The notes beneath the pieces were generated by a model. That model did no database searches and was not told the origin of the DNA. It saw only the letters and a program-made list of their open reading frames with translations. DNA of 64,000 nucleotides from Plazaster borealis (lineage: Eukaryota > Echinodermata > Asteroidea > Forcipulatida > Labidiasteridae). The DNA lies in assembly GCA_021014325.1 (NCBI GenBank), contig CM037472.1:6882001-6946000 (forward strand), given 5' to 3'. This document shows, one piece after another, positions 1 to 28,980 of this stretch. Position 1 is the first letter of the stretch, and each line of letters begins with the position of its first letter. The position numbers and the translations under genes were made by a program.

Positions 1-631
1 TGCATAGTTTGCAAATGTTTGGGGAATTTGCCAGACTTGAATGTGTTAATTGTGAATGGGGAAACGCCTCTGTTTCTTTGTCTTTTTATTGCTATATTTT
101 TAAATATTTCTTTAGTTCTTTATAGATGGCCTACTACTACTAAAAATGCTGCTCACTAACTTTTATTTGTTTATATGTTATTAGGTCAATCAGTCCCGCC
201 AAAATCAAGTACAAATTTATTACAGAAATAATAAAAGGAGAAAGTGTGAAGTGGCATTTATTTTTGAATTTTTTGTCCCCACACCTGCTTGACAGGAAAC
301 ACTTTTCTTTTTTAAGATGGCATTTAGGAGAAAGAAAAAAAATGACCAGGATGAAGAAAAGTGAAATAATGATATATTATGTAGGTAGTATCGGTAAAAT
401 AGTGCAACTTAAGATTAAGAATGAGACTGTATTTGGAAACGTCTGATCTGCTCAACTGACCTCCTGCCCATAGGTAAAATAAGCAGGTTTTTTTCTTCAT
501 GCAAAAACGTTTTAAAAAAAAGATTGCAATTATTGTCAGCATCAGGCTGCTCCGGAATCACTTGGAAACTATTCATCAAATCCAAAAGGCAAGTCTTGCT
601 GTGTATCCAACATGGGGGAATAAACCCCAAA

Positions 632-746
632 GTTGTATGATCAAGGGCAAAAAATTGCTATCAAGGAAATCTTTACTGTGGTATATCCGGGAATAATTTT
701 GAAAAGACCCGTGACATAATAATTGTTGTGCCCTTGATCATACAAC
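632..746. repeat. hairpin-forming inverted repeat in SRP54 intron
   Basis: An 18-bp arm, GTTGTATGATCAAGGGCA (632-649), recurs as its exact reverse complement at 729-746 with about 80 bp between. It may be the end of a small MITE. The rest of 1-833 is AT-rich intron without recognisable content. Confidence 0.6.
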
Positions 747-815
747 ATAATAATTGTGTAACAAGGTTATGTCTAGGCCAAATAAATATATTATATATCA
801 AGATGTATTTCATGA

Positions 816-16983
<16,168 letters not shown>

Positions 16984-18825
16984 TCTTGGTATGTTTGGGG
17001 GGGGGGTTTTAAATATGATGGGTTTTAGGGAGGGGGAGGGGGGTTCAAAGTCTTGAATTGTTGTAAACCAATATTCCTGGATAACAATTATTGCATGACT
17101 TGCTAGTTTAACTTTGAGCAATGTAACTTCAAGCTTCGTACATGTCATGATTGCGTCTTTTCCATGTTTACTCTTTTACATTTTTTTTTTCTGTTTGTCA
17201 GATTCTATGTTGTTTCATGATTATATTTATTGTGTGTTTTAAAGGGCGCAGCAGTTTGGTTTTGTTTTTTTAATTACATGAAAAAGAGAGAAATTGGAAT
17301 GTTTATTTTGGCCAATGATGATATCTAATTTCCACAGAATCATCTTACACACTGTTCCTTGTAATTGCATAAAATTAAGTCATTTTAAGTTTTCACTCAT
17401 CAAGGAAAGGGTGCAAATGTTGGGTAGTTTAACAGGACACAAAGCTGTGGACTGAAAGTCAAGTGTCATGATTGACCTTATTACTGATTTCATAGAACAC
17501 ATTAGGACCAATCAAAGGTCTGTCTCGGTGATCTAGCTGGCTACATTCTGGACAGGTGGTTCACATACAAATCACAATGCCCAGTGTGAAACTTATCAGT
17601 GAGTTAGTTTGTGGACTAGTGAAATGACATGCTAACCTTTCTTGCTGGTTAGTCAGTAAAAATACAGTAATCAAAAGATGCTTCAGCTGTAGGGCCAGAA
17701 CCTTTTTTTAAATATGTTAAATCTTGAAGAAAACAAAGGTGCTTTCAGCCGAGAGCCTAAACCTAAAATGAATGAACCACAATACAGAGTCTTGATGATG
17801 ATTAGAATTAGGTGATATGATGACACGAACCTAACCTCACTTACCTGGGTTTGATCTTGCCATGCTATTTTATTTCCAGAAACCCTTTGCTTGATCACAA
17901 TCCCTGGAATTTTCTTATTTAACCGGTTTCTGCCGGAAATAGTTCATGTTTTCCTTCCAGCCTGAATAATTTTTCTTTGAGAGTACTGCTGGCACAAACC
18001 ATGACTTAACAGAGCCAAGAGAACAAAGTTTCTGTTTGAAGCACCTGGATTTTGTGTATCGCTTTTGAGAAAATACCATAATGCACAACAAATAAACTAA
18101 GGCCTGGAATCAAGGATTACATGATAACCCCAGAACACAGGCAGTATGTTTAATTGTTTGTGTCCACCACCAACTGTCCTCTTTGTGTGAGTGAAACGAA
18201 GCGTTGCACGGTGAGTGCATGCTCTGACCCTGCTCTGTAGTGGAAAGTACAGGCGGCCTTTGTCTCGGTCATCTAATGTGACACGAAAATACAAAATGCA
18301 TGTCACCCGCATTATAGCAGGCAAAATATTAGCATGTTGGCATCAACTACAATTTAAGGCAAGTACACTTTACAAGATTTTCTCAAATCATTGTGATTAA
18401 TTTCTCAGTTCCAATGAAAATGATATGCTTGTTTCCACTTCTAAATGTTCCCTTTAATGAACTATTATGTAAAAAATATGCCACCCTAACATTTTGTAGG
18501 AAATTTAAAAAAGGAGTGATTGGCTTTAATATACTTTTGTTTAGTGTATGTCTACAGTAATGCATGCAGTTTATGGAATTGAGTTTATTACAGTGACATC
18601 TGGACTAAGTATACAGTTGGCAACGAGACGATACAAAGGCATAATACATGGTTAGCAATGATCAACAAAACTTAAAACCAATACTATCTGTCCTAAAATA
18701 TATTTCCATCAGAAATGCTACCAAAACAAACAATAGTAATAATAATAAACATATGATGTATCATACCTTAAATATTTTGTAAAGGATTGTTATCAACATT
18801 CATGCATCTGTGTTTTATATCCCTG
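16984..18825. other. SRP54 3' UTR and downstream DNA
   Basis: This follows the SRP54 stop. A G-rich tract is at about 16997-17043. An AATAAA at 18091-18096 is one possible polyadenylation signal, although other AT-rich candidates exist. No coding potential was recognised. Confidence 0.45.
16997..17043 (+). other. G-quadruplex-capable tract in SRP54 3' UTR
   Basis: On the coding strand, a run of ten G is followed after a 13-base gap by four G tracts in close spacing (GGGTTTTAGGGAGGGGGAGG and further G). This fits the G3+N1-7 rule. It starts about 14 bases after the stop codon. Confidence 0.6.
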
Positions 18826-20150
18826 TTATGCTGCTTTAGTTATCAAAGTCAATGTAAAATAAATCTTGTTCATAAAATAAAAAATAAAAATTGTTAATGG
18901 CCTCACGTTTTGACCCCAGTAGAGTCTTTGTAAAAGGCTAAATGACAAACAAACAAACGTACATAAGACAAGTATACATGTATTAGTGTAATAGAAGCAG
19001 TCAGGTGGAAAAGAGTGGATAGAAAGGAGCAGAATGCAGTCAGAAGAAGCACAAGGTGAACAAAGACAACTGATCAAAAGGAGGGGGTAGGAGGAATTGG
19101 CTGGCGTAACCATAAGGATGGGTGGAAGCACAAAAGAGAAAATCAAAGGTGGTAAAAGGAGAACAATTAAGTGATGTATATTTGGGTTGCAGTGACACCT
19201 TATAATGTATCTACTTTGCTGTGTAGATGTTCTTATAAGAACTTGTCTTGCCATTTATCTGCTGCCACAGAATTATTCAGAAAATCTATTTTCCTGAGTC
19301 GACTTCGGGGAAGTAGAAACAAAATCAGCTGGACAAGGTTTTAGTTGGACTCACTAGTTTCCCGATTCCTAATCTACTCCAAATAGCAGGACAACTTCTT
19401 ATAAGAACAATCTACACAGCAAAGAAGATATTATCACATGGTGTTACTGCATACCAAATAAACATTGATACTTCTCCATGTGAATATGAAAAATTTAAAC
19501 ACAGGACCTCTGAAAAGAAAAGACCGAGACAATTTTTTAAAATCATTTCCTTCTTGGATGTTCAGACCCTTGGGTTGAATGGTCTGGAGGTGCCTTATCC
19601 AAAGTTTGTCCCTTCTCGGACAAACAGTCTCAGTGGTACCAACGTGCCTCAATGCCCTGTAAACACTGTCAGAAATAGAGAGTAGATTGAATTGATATTC
19701 AACGGGTGTGTCTTGCTTATGATGTTGACAATACAGTCTATGACTAGAGAAACGTTTCTTGGTGTGTCGTTCTCGTTTCACCTATATATTGAACACCACA
19801 CCTTATGCAAGATCTTTGATCGATGTGATGGTGCAGGTGACATGACCCCTTGTCTTATGGGTGGTACCACCAGTATGGCTGGTAAACGAGTCCAATTCCC
19901 TGACGTGTTGTCTACTTTGAACGATGCATTTGGCAGTGTTGGAACACCTGAAAGTTATCTGTGGCATTATCATTATCATTAATGGGGGGATGAGATCCCT
20001 GAGAATGAGTGGGCGTCTGTATGCAACTATGGGTTCTTCCCGTACAGCTCGTTGAAGTCGATCTGATGTGTGAAGAATATGATGATTAGAACTGGTTACT
20101 TTGCGAATGGGAGGAAGTGAGGGAAGTGACAACAAACTATCCAATATGTA
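18826..20150 (-). mobile_element. Penelope-like element fragment, minus strand
   Basis: The minus strand carries PPIRKVTSSNHHILHTSDRL, AVREEPIVAYRRPL and LRDLIPP. These are the segment after the RT domain that leads to the GIY-YIG endonuclease of Penelope-like retroelements. TIQPKGLNIQEGNDF follows, then a hydrophobic Pro/Leu-rich 3' stretch. The same order is seen on the plus strand at 23270-24560. Frameshifts are present, the RT is absent, and a palindromic element interrupts it at 19188-19451. Confidence 0.75.
19188..19451. mobile_element. short palindromic element inserted in the Penelope-like copy
   Basis: The ends are inverted: TGCAGTGACACCTTATAATG on the left and, on the right, a tract whose reverse complement starts TGCAGTAACACCATGTGATA. 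Both continue into CTTTGCTGTGTAGAT and GTTCTTATAAGAA. The middle has CTGA (19294), stem GACTTC/GAAGTA (19301-19306/19310-19315) and GAAA (19316-19319), a degraded hammerhead-ribozyme-like core. It splits the 3' region of the host element, which resumes on both sides. Confidence 0.6.
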
Positions 20151-22390
20151 ATTTTATGTAAGCTGTGTACTTTCTTTAAAAAGAGGTTTTTAAAACTTGG
20201 GTTTCCAGAAGAGATTGTTCTTTTAAATCGTTAAGTGATACTGATCTTGAAACATACATACATGTATTTTGAAAAATGCAAATTTACCCCGAATGAGCTA
20301 TGAACCACCCACTGGAGAGAGGTACACTGAGAGAATAACAAAAGAGATGACTCTGGAAAATTGAAGGTAGAAATTAAAAAAGTTACAAATTTAGTTACAT
20401 CATTTAGATTTGTCGAGGTACCTGGTGCAATTTATAGGATTGGAACTGGCCTCTCGTCACAGGTCTAACGGGCTAATATGTGGAAGGTCAATGCGCCTGT
20501 CTGTTTTTTAATGCTGGACTAGGAGAGCACAGACTATAAAGTGCTTTACAAACATTGGTGTACGCAAAAGAAATAGTAACAACATTGGATATGGAAGGGA
20601 AATGCAACAGGCAAGGAGATGAAACAGTTTGTCTTGCAATTACAAAGAAATAGAGGCCTATGCTGTGGTTGTGTTTGTGTTTGAAATTTAGTATGAAGTT
20701 AATTTGTTGAATAAATTATGCTTTCGTGACATGTCAAAATTTGGAGTAATACTATTTCTCCATTCTACTCGTGGACAGAAGATGTTTGTCTATTATGTAC
20801 GTCCACTGGAGTCAATAGGCACATGTAAACTTTGAGGATTTTATAGTTATTGATTTATCAATTACATACTCAAAAAGGACAATTTACTATGCTGGGAGAC
20901 TTAACATCATGATCCACGCATTCAGTTTTTATTGCAGACTTTTCGTAATCAAGAGACCTGTGAAAAGAAAGAAGCCTCTTTGTTCTAGAACTAGACAACT
21001 TAGATATAACTTACAAACACTACATCTTGTAATATGCTGGTCAGTACCAGCATTTATGAGGTACCATAAAAACCTTGGCTCTGTACATGAAGGAACTTAT
21101 CTGGTCTTATAAAACTAGATGCAATGGTTGTTGCTTATGACACATGGTTCACAGTCAATATATTAACAATCAAAATGTAGCAAATTCTGCTGAAGCAGAG
21201 ATTAAGGGATTGTACAAGTTGATATTACACACACATATTGAAAGACTTATTAGCAAACATACAACCATCCATGTGTGCATTTAAACAAAATTGTGAACAA
21301 TATGAACTTGCATTCCTGTTTCATTGTTTTAGAGTGGGTTTGCAAGATTGTTTATGTATCCTAATCAGGGCCAGATAATCCTACAAAACAAATTTGGGGC
21401 CTGTGAAAAACTGCAAAACCTACAGCGACGTTCCCATTGTTTTGTAAACAAAAGCGAGGTGAGGGCATCCATGCCAGGATCCCTTGGTGTCAGAGCATCC
21501 TCACACTTGTTTTACTTGGTAAATCAAGGACTTCTCTTTGTTCTCCTATAAAAACTCACATATCTGATGAAGGCTGAGCTGGTGCCTGCCTATTTAATGA
21601 CACAATCTGTGAGTGAGAATGTCCTTTTGTTTGTCCAAAATGCCCCAAACCTTTTATGAAATTCCTCTGTTTCAACGGGTACACATGCTCACACACACAA
21701 GACAATCTTTATTAAAATGAACTTCAGGCATGGGAACTTCAGACGCTCAGTAGACCTACTGTAGATGTAAATAATCGCAATCAATCCAGCACTATGAAAT
21801 AGGGTGCCTTTTTGTCATCTTAATCAAATTAAGTCACCTATGGTAAGGACAGGGTTAAAAGGCATAACATAAATAAATGAATATTTTGGACTTGTTTATG
21901 TTATCAGCTGTTTATTGCTGCTACCTACATGTATATATATGTGCATATCAACTTCAGGATTTCAAGTCCATTTAAAGTGAAGTCTTAAATACTGTCAACG
22001 TTGAAAACAAAGAATTTTAAGGCCCAAAAATCACCATTGCTTATTTCAATAGCAATAATAAATACAAGCAGTCATATGAATATGCATAAAAACATAAGAA
22101 ACCAAACTACTTTTTGTTATCTTCACTAAAATGTGACCATCTAATTTGATGAAATGGTGTGTTTATTGAAAACTAGAAGATTGGAATACTTTACTTTTCA
22201 AAAACAACAAGGAAATACCCAGTAATTACTTTTTGTGAATAAGAATGCCAGCCATGCAAGTACGTTTTCAATAGTGACATAACATAATGCTATTCACACT
22301 CAACAAAGTCTTTTCATTTTCTCATGGACATGGTGTTTACTTAAAACAAACATGACTAAATGAAACGATATATAGTATACACAGTTACCT
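20151..22390. other. intergenic DNA, nothing recognised
   Basis: This is AT-rich with short unrelated open frames on both strands. No conserved protein motif, RNA gene or clear tandem repeat was seen. Confidence 0.5.
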
Positions 22391-22392
22391 TT

Positions 22393-22762
22393 AAAGGCAC
22401 TGGACATGTTTCAAAATATATATTAGCATAAAAATTTACTTGGTGACGAGCAATGGAGAGCTGTTGATGGAATAAAACACTGTGAGAAATGACTCCCTCT
22501 GAAGTAACGTAGTTTTTGAGAAAGAGGTAATTTTCACTAAAATATTTTAATCTGAGAAAGACTTCAGGCCTAAAGCCTTTCTCAGGCATCTGAAAGCACA
22601 CAAATTTGTGCAATAAGGGTGTTTTCTCTTACATTATTTTCTTGCAACTTCGATGACGAATTGAGTCCAAATTTTCACAGGTTTGTTATTTTATGCATAT
22701 GTTGGGATACACCAAGTGAGAATACTGGTCTTTGACAATTACCAAAAGTATACACTACCTTT
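22393..22762. mobile_element. palindromic MITE, copy 1
   Basis: It is bounded by AAAGGCACTGGACATG on the left and CACTACCTTTAA on the right. The interior shares TCACAGTGTTTTATTCC-like, TTTTTGAGAAAGAGGTAA and GGTTTGTTATTTTATGCATA phrases with the copy at 41780-42151 (one on the opposite strand). I recall this family as very common in echinoderm DNA; that is from memory, not checked. Confidence 0.65.
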
Positions 22763-23269
22763 AAGCACCATGCATGCATGCATTCAGTGAGTTGTTACAT
22801 CAAGGTAAAATAAACAAATCCAGATCCTGAAGATTGAGTTTGGGCCTAAAAACAAGGAACAATTACACATGGAACATTGACCTTCCATAAATAAAGGATT
22901 ACACTGTTACATGAATGAGGATACACTATGGTAGAATTGGGGAGCTACCACAGACACTGTCTGCCTATAGACAGCAGAGGGTGTAAGTCTGAATTTGTAA
23001 TTATTTCTTTTATTCAAAACCATGGGTGGATACTTGGAGGGGCATGTCACTACTCCTTGTAGACAATTTCAACAAATCTCACAATTGAAGCAGTCCACCA
23101 CAGAAACACTTCAAAGAAAGGTAATTTTTAGCAATTTTCTTTCCTCCGTTTAGTCTGAGACTCGTTTGTCTATGAACATGTAGTGTTACAATTTTCAAGA
23201 TTTTTTTTCTTCAAGCTGTTATAAAGACCTTAATTTCCACAGATTAAACAAATTCAATGATAGTTAGGT

Positions 23270-24560
23270 GTATAACACAATATAAACGTAGCAGCAGATG
23301 TCTTTTCAATTTACTATAATAAACCCACAGATAACCATCAATACCTCCACTCAACCAGCTGTCACCCCCGACACTGCAAAACTCAGACTCCGTCAAATCT
23401 GTTCTAATGATTCCGATTTTATCCACCACTCCACTCACAGGAACTTAAGAAACACCTTGTTTCCTGAAGTCTAGCAGTCAATCAAACAATCCAGAAAGTC
23501 GAGGCTCCTTCTAGGGAGTCAGTACTTGCCAAAGGACCCAAGCGACAACAGAGTTCCAAGGGGAAAGTTCCCTTTGTTGTCACTTTCGACCCCTCACTTC
23601 CTCCCATTTGTAAAATAACCAGTTCTAACCATCATATTCTTCACACATCAGATCGACTTCAACGTGCTGTACAGGAAGAACCCATAGTTGCCTACAGACG
23701 CCCATCCAGTCTCAGGGATCTCATTGTCCGGGCAGAAGTGTCACCCCCCCCCCCCCATTAATGATAATGTTAATCCCCCTTTACCACAGGGAACTTTCAG
23801 GTGTTCCAATACTTCCAAATGCATCTTCTCTAGACAACACGTATCAGGGAATCGGACTCCTTCACCAGCCATACTGGTGGTACCACCCACAAGACAAGGG
23901 GTCATGTCACCTGCACCACCACTAATCTAACCTATTTAATATCTTGCAAAGTTTGTGGTGTTCAATATATCCATAACACAAAAACTACACCAAGAGGCAT
24001 TTCTACGTTCACATATCCACAGTCAACACCCAAAAGCCGGATACACCTGTAGGACACCACTTCAATCTTCCTAATCACTACATTTCTGACATGATTTTAC
24101 AGGGCATTGATCGAGGCACTACATAACCACAGAGAGACTGTCTGTCTGAGATGGGAGAAACTGTGGATAAGGCGCCTCTAGAACCATTCAACCCCAAGGT
24201 CTGAACATCCAAGAAGGAAATTACTAATAACTTTTTGTCTTTGCCGTCTCCTTTTTTCCCACAGATATCCCCCATCTTAGTCTGCCTCATTCACTAATTA
24301 ATTACATTTTTCTCCCTCTTCCCATCATTGATTTTTTCTTTTGTGTTCCCCACCTCTTGTGGTCAAACCAGCCCCTTCCCCTACCCCCCCCCCTTTGTCA
24401 GCCTCCTCTTTATTCACCCCCTGCTTTTTCTGTGTGCTGTCATCTCTTGTCATTTCTTTCCACTTGACTGCTTTTGTTACACCAGTATACCTGTTTATTT
24501 GTGTTGTGTTGTCTTTTAGCCTTCCAGAAAGACTCTGCTAGATTAAAAATGTCAGGCCAC
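23270..24560 (+). mobile_element. Penelope-like element fragment, plus strand
   Basis: The fragment starts with the RT thumb hallmark YNKPTDNHQYLHSTSCHPRH. It continues with FDPSLPPICKITSSNHHILH, YRRPSSLRDLIVRAEVSP and GTFRCSNTSKC, then a broken GIY-YIG region (near KFVVFNISITQ and YPQSTPKS), TIQPQGLNIQEGN, and a Ser/Pro/Leu-rich 3' tail. Stops and frameshifts are frequent. The RT fingers and palm are missing, so it is 5' truncated. Other PLEs carry RT plus GIY-YIG endonuclease. Confidence 0.78.
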
Positions 24561-25853
24561 TAACTAATTGTTGCAATTTACTATAATTTACCATGGAGGT
24601 ACATGTATATAGCCTAGCCTAGGTGTGTAATGGTACCAAATGATTTCGGTATGCTTGCAGATGTGTCGTCAAGTTTCCTAAAAATGCATTGAGACATGAT
24701 TTAATAACTTATCATTTGTTAAACAACATTTGCAGTGTAAAATGTTTTAATCTAAAATTTACACAAACAGGTTGTGCTTTCATCAATGTCAATTCTTAAG
24801 TGAACAAATTCAAACCTGCTACTGATCTCACAGTGATGCTTCAACTAATTAACCTAATTATGAGAAAGCAAGAGTGCAAGGATGCTTCAGGATCGCTCCA
24901 TCCAACAGACTCAACAGCATCATCTACCTCGGTCTTCTAGGTGGAGTGATTACATGATTGATGCTAAGTGAGACCACAACCCAGATGATGCATTGTTAGA
25001 TCTTTGTTCCAATAAAAAGGCCCTTATTCAAATTCCAGAGCCATTTGTTTATATAAAGGACATTACAATTAATGAAAGGAAAGGCCTGTAATGAAACGTA
25101 TGTTTTTGCAACCTTTAATCAAAACCATTTTATCTTGTGCTCTAATGAGAATGATACACAAAGTGTGTTTTTGCACCTTTTTCTAAATAAAGTAATAAAA
25201 CTACCACAAGAGGCATCTGAACTTAATCTAACAAGTAGTAAATTTAATGAAGTAATGAACCTTCATATTTGTTGTTCTTAGGATTAAATTAATCTAGCTG
25301 GAATCATTTACAAAAATTTGAACACACAAGGAGTTATACAAAATGTTTTGATTATTTTTGTTAGTGGAAGCTTCTTTCCAAAGTAAGAAACTGATACATT
25401 TGTAAATTAAAGTCAAGTACAATTTCAGACAATGAATTTTTGGGGGGAATTGTATCAATTATTTATTGAGCACTCTTTAAGTGAAATGCAATGTGAGTGG
25501 CAGTGTCACTCACATTTTACCAGACCATTATTGGGTCACCATGGTACAATCATAGATTTCATAACTGTGTTTGAAAAATTATGTAAAAACTGACACACAT
25601 CATAACACTCAGTGTATCAATTTGATATCAGAGCAAAAAGAAAAATTTCAGCACAGCAAATGAACATACTGGGTGGGGTGGGGTGGGGGGGGGGGGTAAA
25701 TGTAAAATACGGCCAGGAACAATGCCCAAAAGAAGAAACTGGCTCTGAACTCACTCCCTTTAAAGATTTCTTTGCAAAGAATTCAAAGCATTTGTACTAC
25801 TCAAGCAGTTTAGAGTGGTGACCAAGGGTCTCCAGTTTCGCCATGGAGGTTGT
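24561..25853. other. intergenic DNA with one G-quadruplex-capable tract
   Basis: No gene was recognised. At 25671-25696 GGGTGGGGTGGGGTGGGG extends into further G, a strong G-quadruplex pattern on the plus strand. Confidence 0.5.
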
Positions 25854-26245
25854 TTCACTGTGATTCCATGGTAAGTGGTACTTTTTGATATATAAACTGC
25901 ACAATTTCACTGTGATTCCATGGTAAGTGGTACTTTTTGATAGATAAAAAGCACAATTTCACTGTGATTCCATGGTAAGTGGTACTTTTTGATATATCAA
26001 CCGCACAATTTCACTGTGATTCCATGGTAAGTGGTACTTTTTGATAGATAAAAAGCACAATTTCACTGTGATTTCATGGTAAGTGGTACTTTTTGATAGA
26101 TAAAAAGCACAATTTCACTGTGATTTCATGGTGAGTGGTACTTTTCAAGAAATAAAAAGCACAATATCACTGTGATTCCATGGTAAGTGGTACTTTTTGA
26201 TAGATAAAAAGCACAATTTCACTGTGTTTCCATGGTAAGCACTGG
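25854..26245. repeat. 52-bp minisatellite, about 7.5 copies
   Basis: Units start at 25854, 25906, 25958, 26010, 26062, 26114, 26166 and 26218. The unit begins TTCACTGTGATTCCATGGTA, then AGTGGTACTTTTTGATA and AAAAGCACAAT. Most units contain ATGGTAAGT, a match to the 5' splice-site consensus, on the plus strand. Confidence 0.93.
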
Positions 26246-26249
26246 TAAG

Positions 26250-26815
26250 TGGTTCACTGGTACACCCGTGAATCAGAGAAGCTATTGAGATCCATAAACA
26301 CAATTATGTTCATCAAGACATCTCATTAGCAGTATATGGCACCTGATCCTACCACCTTGCTCCACTGGTGTCCAACAGTATACTGACCCGCTCCAAATAA
26401 CTCTGGGCCCTCTAACCACAGTTCTCCTTTCAGAAGAACCAATCAGAGCAGTGCTGACTCTACACTGAAACCTCTGAATCCCCATAAAGAAACCACCAAC
26501 CTCCTGACGATGACTAGAGCAGGCTAGTCGAAACGTTGAGACAAATTAAGAACTCACTCCGCGGCAGTGCAGTTAAAAATGAGAAGCCCCCTCGATCCAC
26601 TAAGCAAAAGTAGCATTCCCGGCTGATTTCCTACCTTCCGCCGAGGTAGTAGTTAATAAGCAGGACAGTTGTTTTCAGAACTAACAGAACTAAGTAGTCT
26701 CTTGAATTCCGAAATCTATTCCGCAGCAGTAGAATAAATATCAAGACAGATCTCAAAGACCAAATCTACACAGCAAAGTAGAAATATACACAAGGTGTTA
26801 CCGAAAACTGAAAAT
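26250..26815 (+). mobile_element. Penelope-type terminal repeat with hammerhead-like core
   Basis: It contains CTGACGA (26504-26510), a perfect 6-bp stem GACTAG/CTAGTC (26512-26517 and 26524-26529) around loop AGCAGG, then GAAACGTTGAG. That is the order of conserved elements in hammerhead ribozymes, which are known in terminal repeats of Penelope-like elements. The far end (ATCTACACAGCAAAG, then ACACAAGGTGTTACCG) matches the termini of the palindromic elements at 19188 and 44222. One extra base lies between the CTGANGA box and the stem. Outer limits are approximate. Confidence 0.55.
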
Positions 26816-28975
26816 ACAACTGTATAAAAAATTTCCAAATTTCTTTGAAGTGTTCAACATAATTTAAAAGTTAGATTCTCATCAATATGATTATGTCAAG
26901 TTGTTGATCATCATGACATGTATTTCGGTAATGATTAGAATCAAACCAATGCTGACCTTTTTCTGATCTTATTTTCTCTGTTATCAAAAGTCACACATAT
27001 CATGTAAGCACGTGAAAATCTCAGAAAAACTTCAATTCACCATCAAGCTATCAGAAGGGTAGTAAAGGGGGGGGGGGGTTATGTTGAACTTGACACAGGT
27101 GGCACTGTTACTGTTTATGTACAGCAACGTTAAGAACGATTTCTGTCAGGTGCCTGGTGGCACTGTTACTGTGTTGTGGTGGCACAAGTCCAAATTTGCA
27201 TACTATTATCAAGCCAGCAGTGCTTCTTAGCTTTGCTTATCTCAATGTGTACATCTTAATTGCACTTAGAGCTTTCCACTTTAAGCTTAACATATTTTGG
27301 GGATTTTGAACTTGTGTAGGAATGATGCGTTACTCCAAATGTAGCAGCAATATATTCTTAATTATTAACAATCTACAAATGAATTTCCTGATGTGGAAAT
27401 CTTTACAAACAATATGCAGGAGAAATTATGAAAAACATTAACATTTATGTGCCTTCAAAAATCTATCATTATTATATATTTTCATTGCCATTCTTAAGTT
27501 CTGGTCACGTGATTAAGAAGAAACTTTCCATTTGTCTTCATATTGACATGTATTGTTTTTTATTATATATGTGACAAAATTCTTATATACAGTTTTTGAG
27601 ATAGCAAAATAATTTTTGTTTTGACCTCGGGTCATTTCCCACGTCATCAATGTCAAATTTGATATGCTGACATTTAAATTTATATTTCATCCACTAAACC
27701 ATTATCAAATTCCCTACCGCTCAAGAGCTCAAAACAAGGCTGGGGACTATTTTTCCACTTCAACTTCCCGTTTCAACTGGAAGACAAAGTCCAATTGAGA
27801 TCACCTATGTATGACCTTTGCTAAAGCTTGTAAAGACCTTCATATGATATATACATATATAATAATAATGGAGTCTTGTAAAGCGCCGGTATCTGCCAAA
27901 AAAGGCGCTCATGGTGCCCGCTCATGATACAAAAAAAAACAGTTCAAAAGAACGGGCCAGAAATAAGTATGTTGAAAATCACTGGTCATCATTTACTTCA
28001 AAAAGATGAGTTTTAAAAGCAGTTTTAAATGATGATGTTATTTAAGCAGTCCTGATGTGGTAAGGAAAACTATTCCACACTTTATACATTGATATTCAAC
28101 AATATACATTGTTAAAATAGCTGCTGTAGTTCTGTAGATTTTTTGAAACAACAAACTCTGATTTAATGTATTTCGACAACTAGCTGTTAATGTCATCATG
28201 ACATCAATTCTGTAAAAAGCTACAAGTTATAAATCTGTCCATCTGCATACGTGAAGTTTCAAGTTGATACAAGTTTCGCAGCTATGCAATTGCTTGAGGA
28301 CCATGTTCTATTGTGTCTATTAATTTGAAACATTTCATAATCTACCTCAGATACATTTGGTCCCACTTATAATGAAAACATTCAATAAGAGTAACACTAT
28401 ATGGACATACTAGCCATAACAGATTAGCCAATTGTAACATTTGGAACGAATCAAGTTCAAAACAAAAAGAAAGGTTTATCTTTGAAGTGGCGACAACATA
28501 TACAACTGAATACCTTGGTTGCCTCAAGTAGCATTTCATACTGTATGTGATGTGAACTTGATGTCCTAAATTATTGTTGAAATTTCCTCATAATTATGTC
28601 ATGTGATGCTCTCATGATATTACAATGCAATTCACTTTGCATTCATAGTTTATACAGGGTAAAAATACAAAAATGTCATGGCACTGTTTAATGCAAGTGC
28701 AAATGACTCATGGTGGCAGAAAATTAGAAGTAAGCAATTCTGTAAGCATCCGAGTGGAGAATGTCTTGATAAATAAAAGTTATTTGGTTTCAATCTGGTC
28801 ATGTGTACAGTGATTTAAGTCCATTTAGCTTCACATCAAAAATCATGCAAATAAAAAAGTGCTAAAAGATAAACTCCATTTCACCAATGACTTGATAATT
28901 GGTTGTCATGGAGTTGGTAGTTCCATTTCCTAGAGTTGATTGAACGGGGTTCGATTTCACAAAGCACTAAGATCC
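26816..28975. other. intergenic DNA, possible LINE/SINE tail at 27860
   Basis: At about 27858-27930, AATAATAATGGAGTCTTG, TAAAGCGCCGGT and GGCGCTCATGG look like an inverted L2-type 3' tail. Otherwise nothing was recognised. Confidence 0.4.
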
Positions 28976-28980
28976 ATTTT

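Noticed and set aside
18826..19254. 142-residue minus-strand open frame with hydrophobic stretches
   Set aside because: It is Penelope-like 3' sequence joined to an inserted palindrome, not a membrane protein gene.
24328..24541. Two overlapping plus-strand open frames rich in Ser, Pro and Leu
   Set aside because: They coincide with the 3' tail of the Penelope-like element, and the same tail appears in the minus-strand copy at 18826-19254. They are not a gene.
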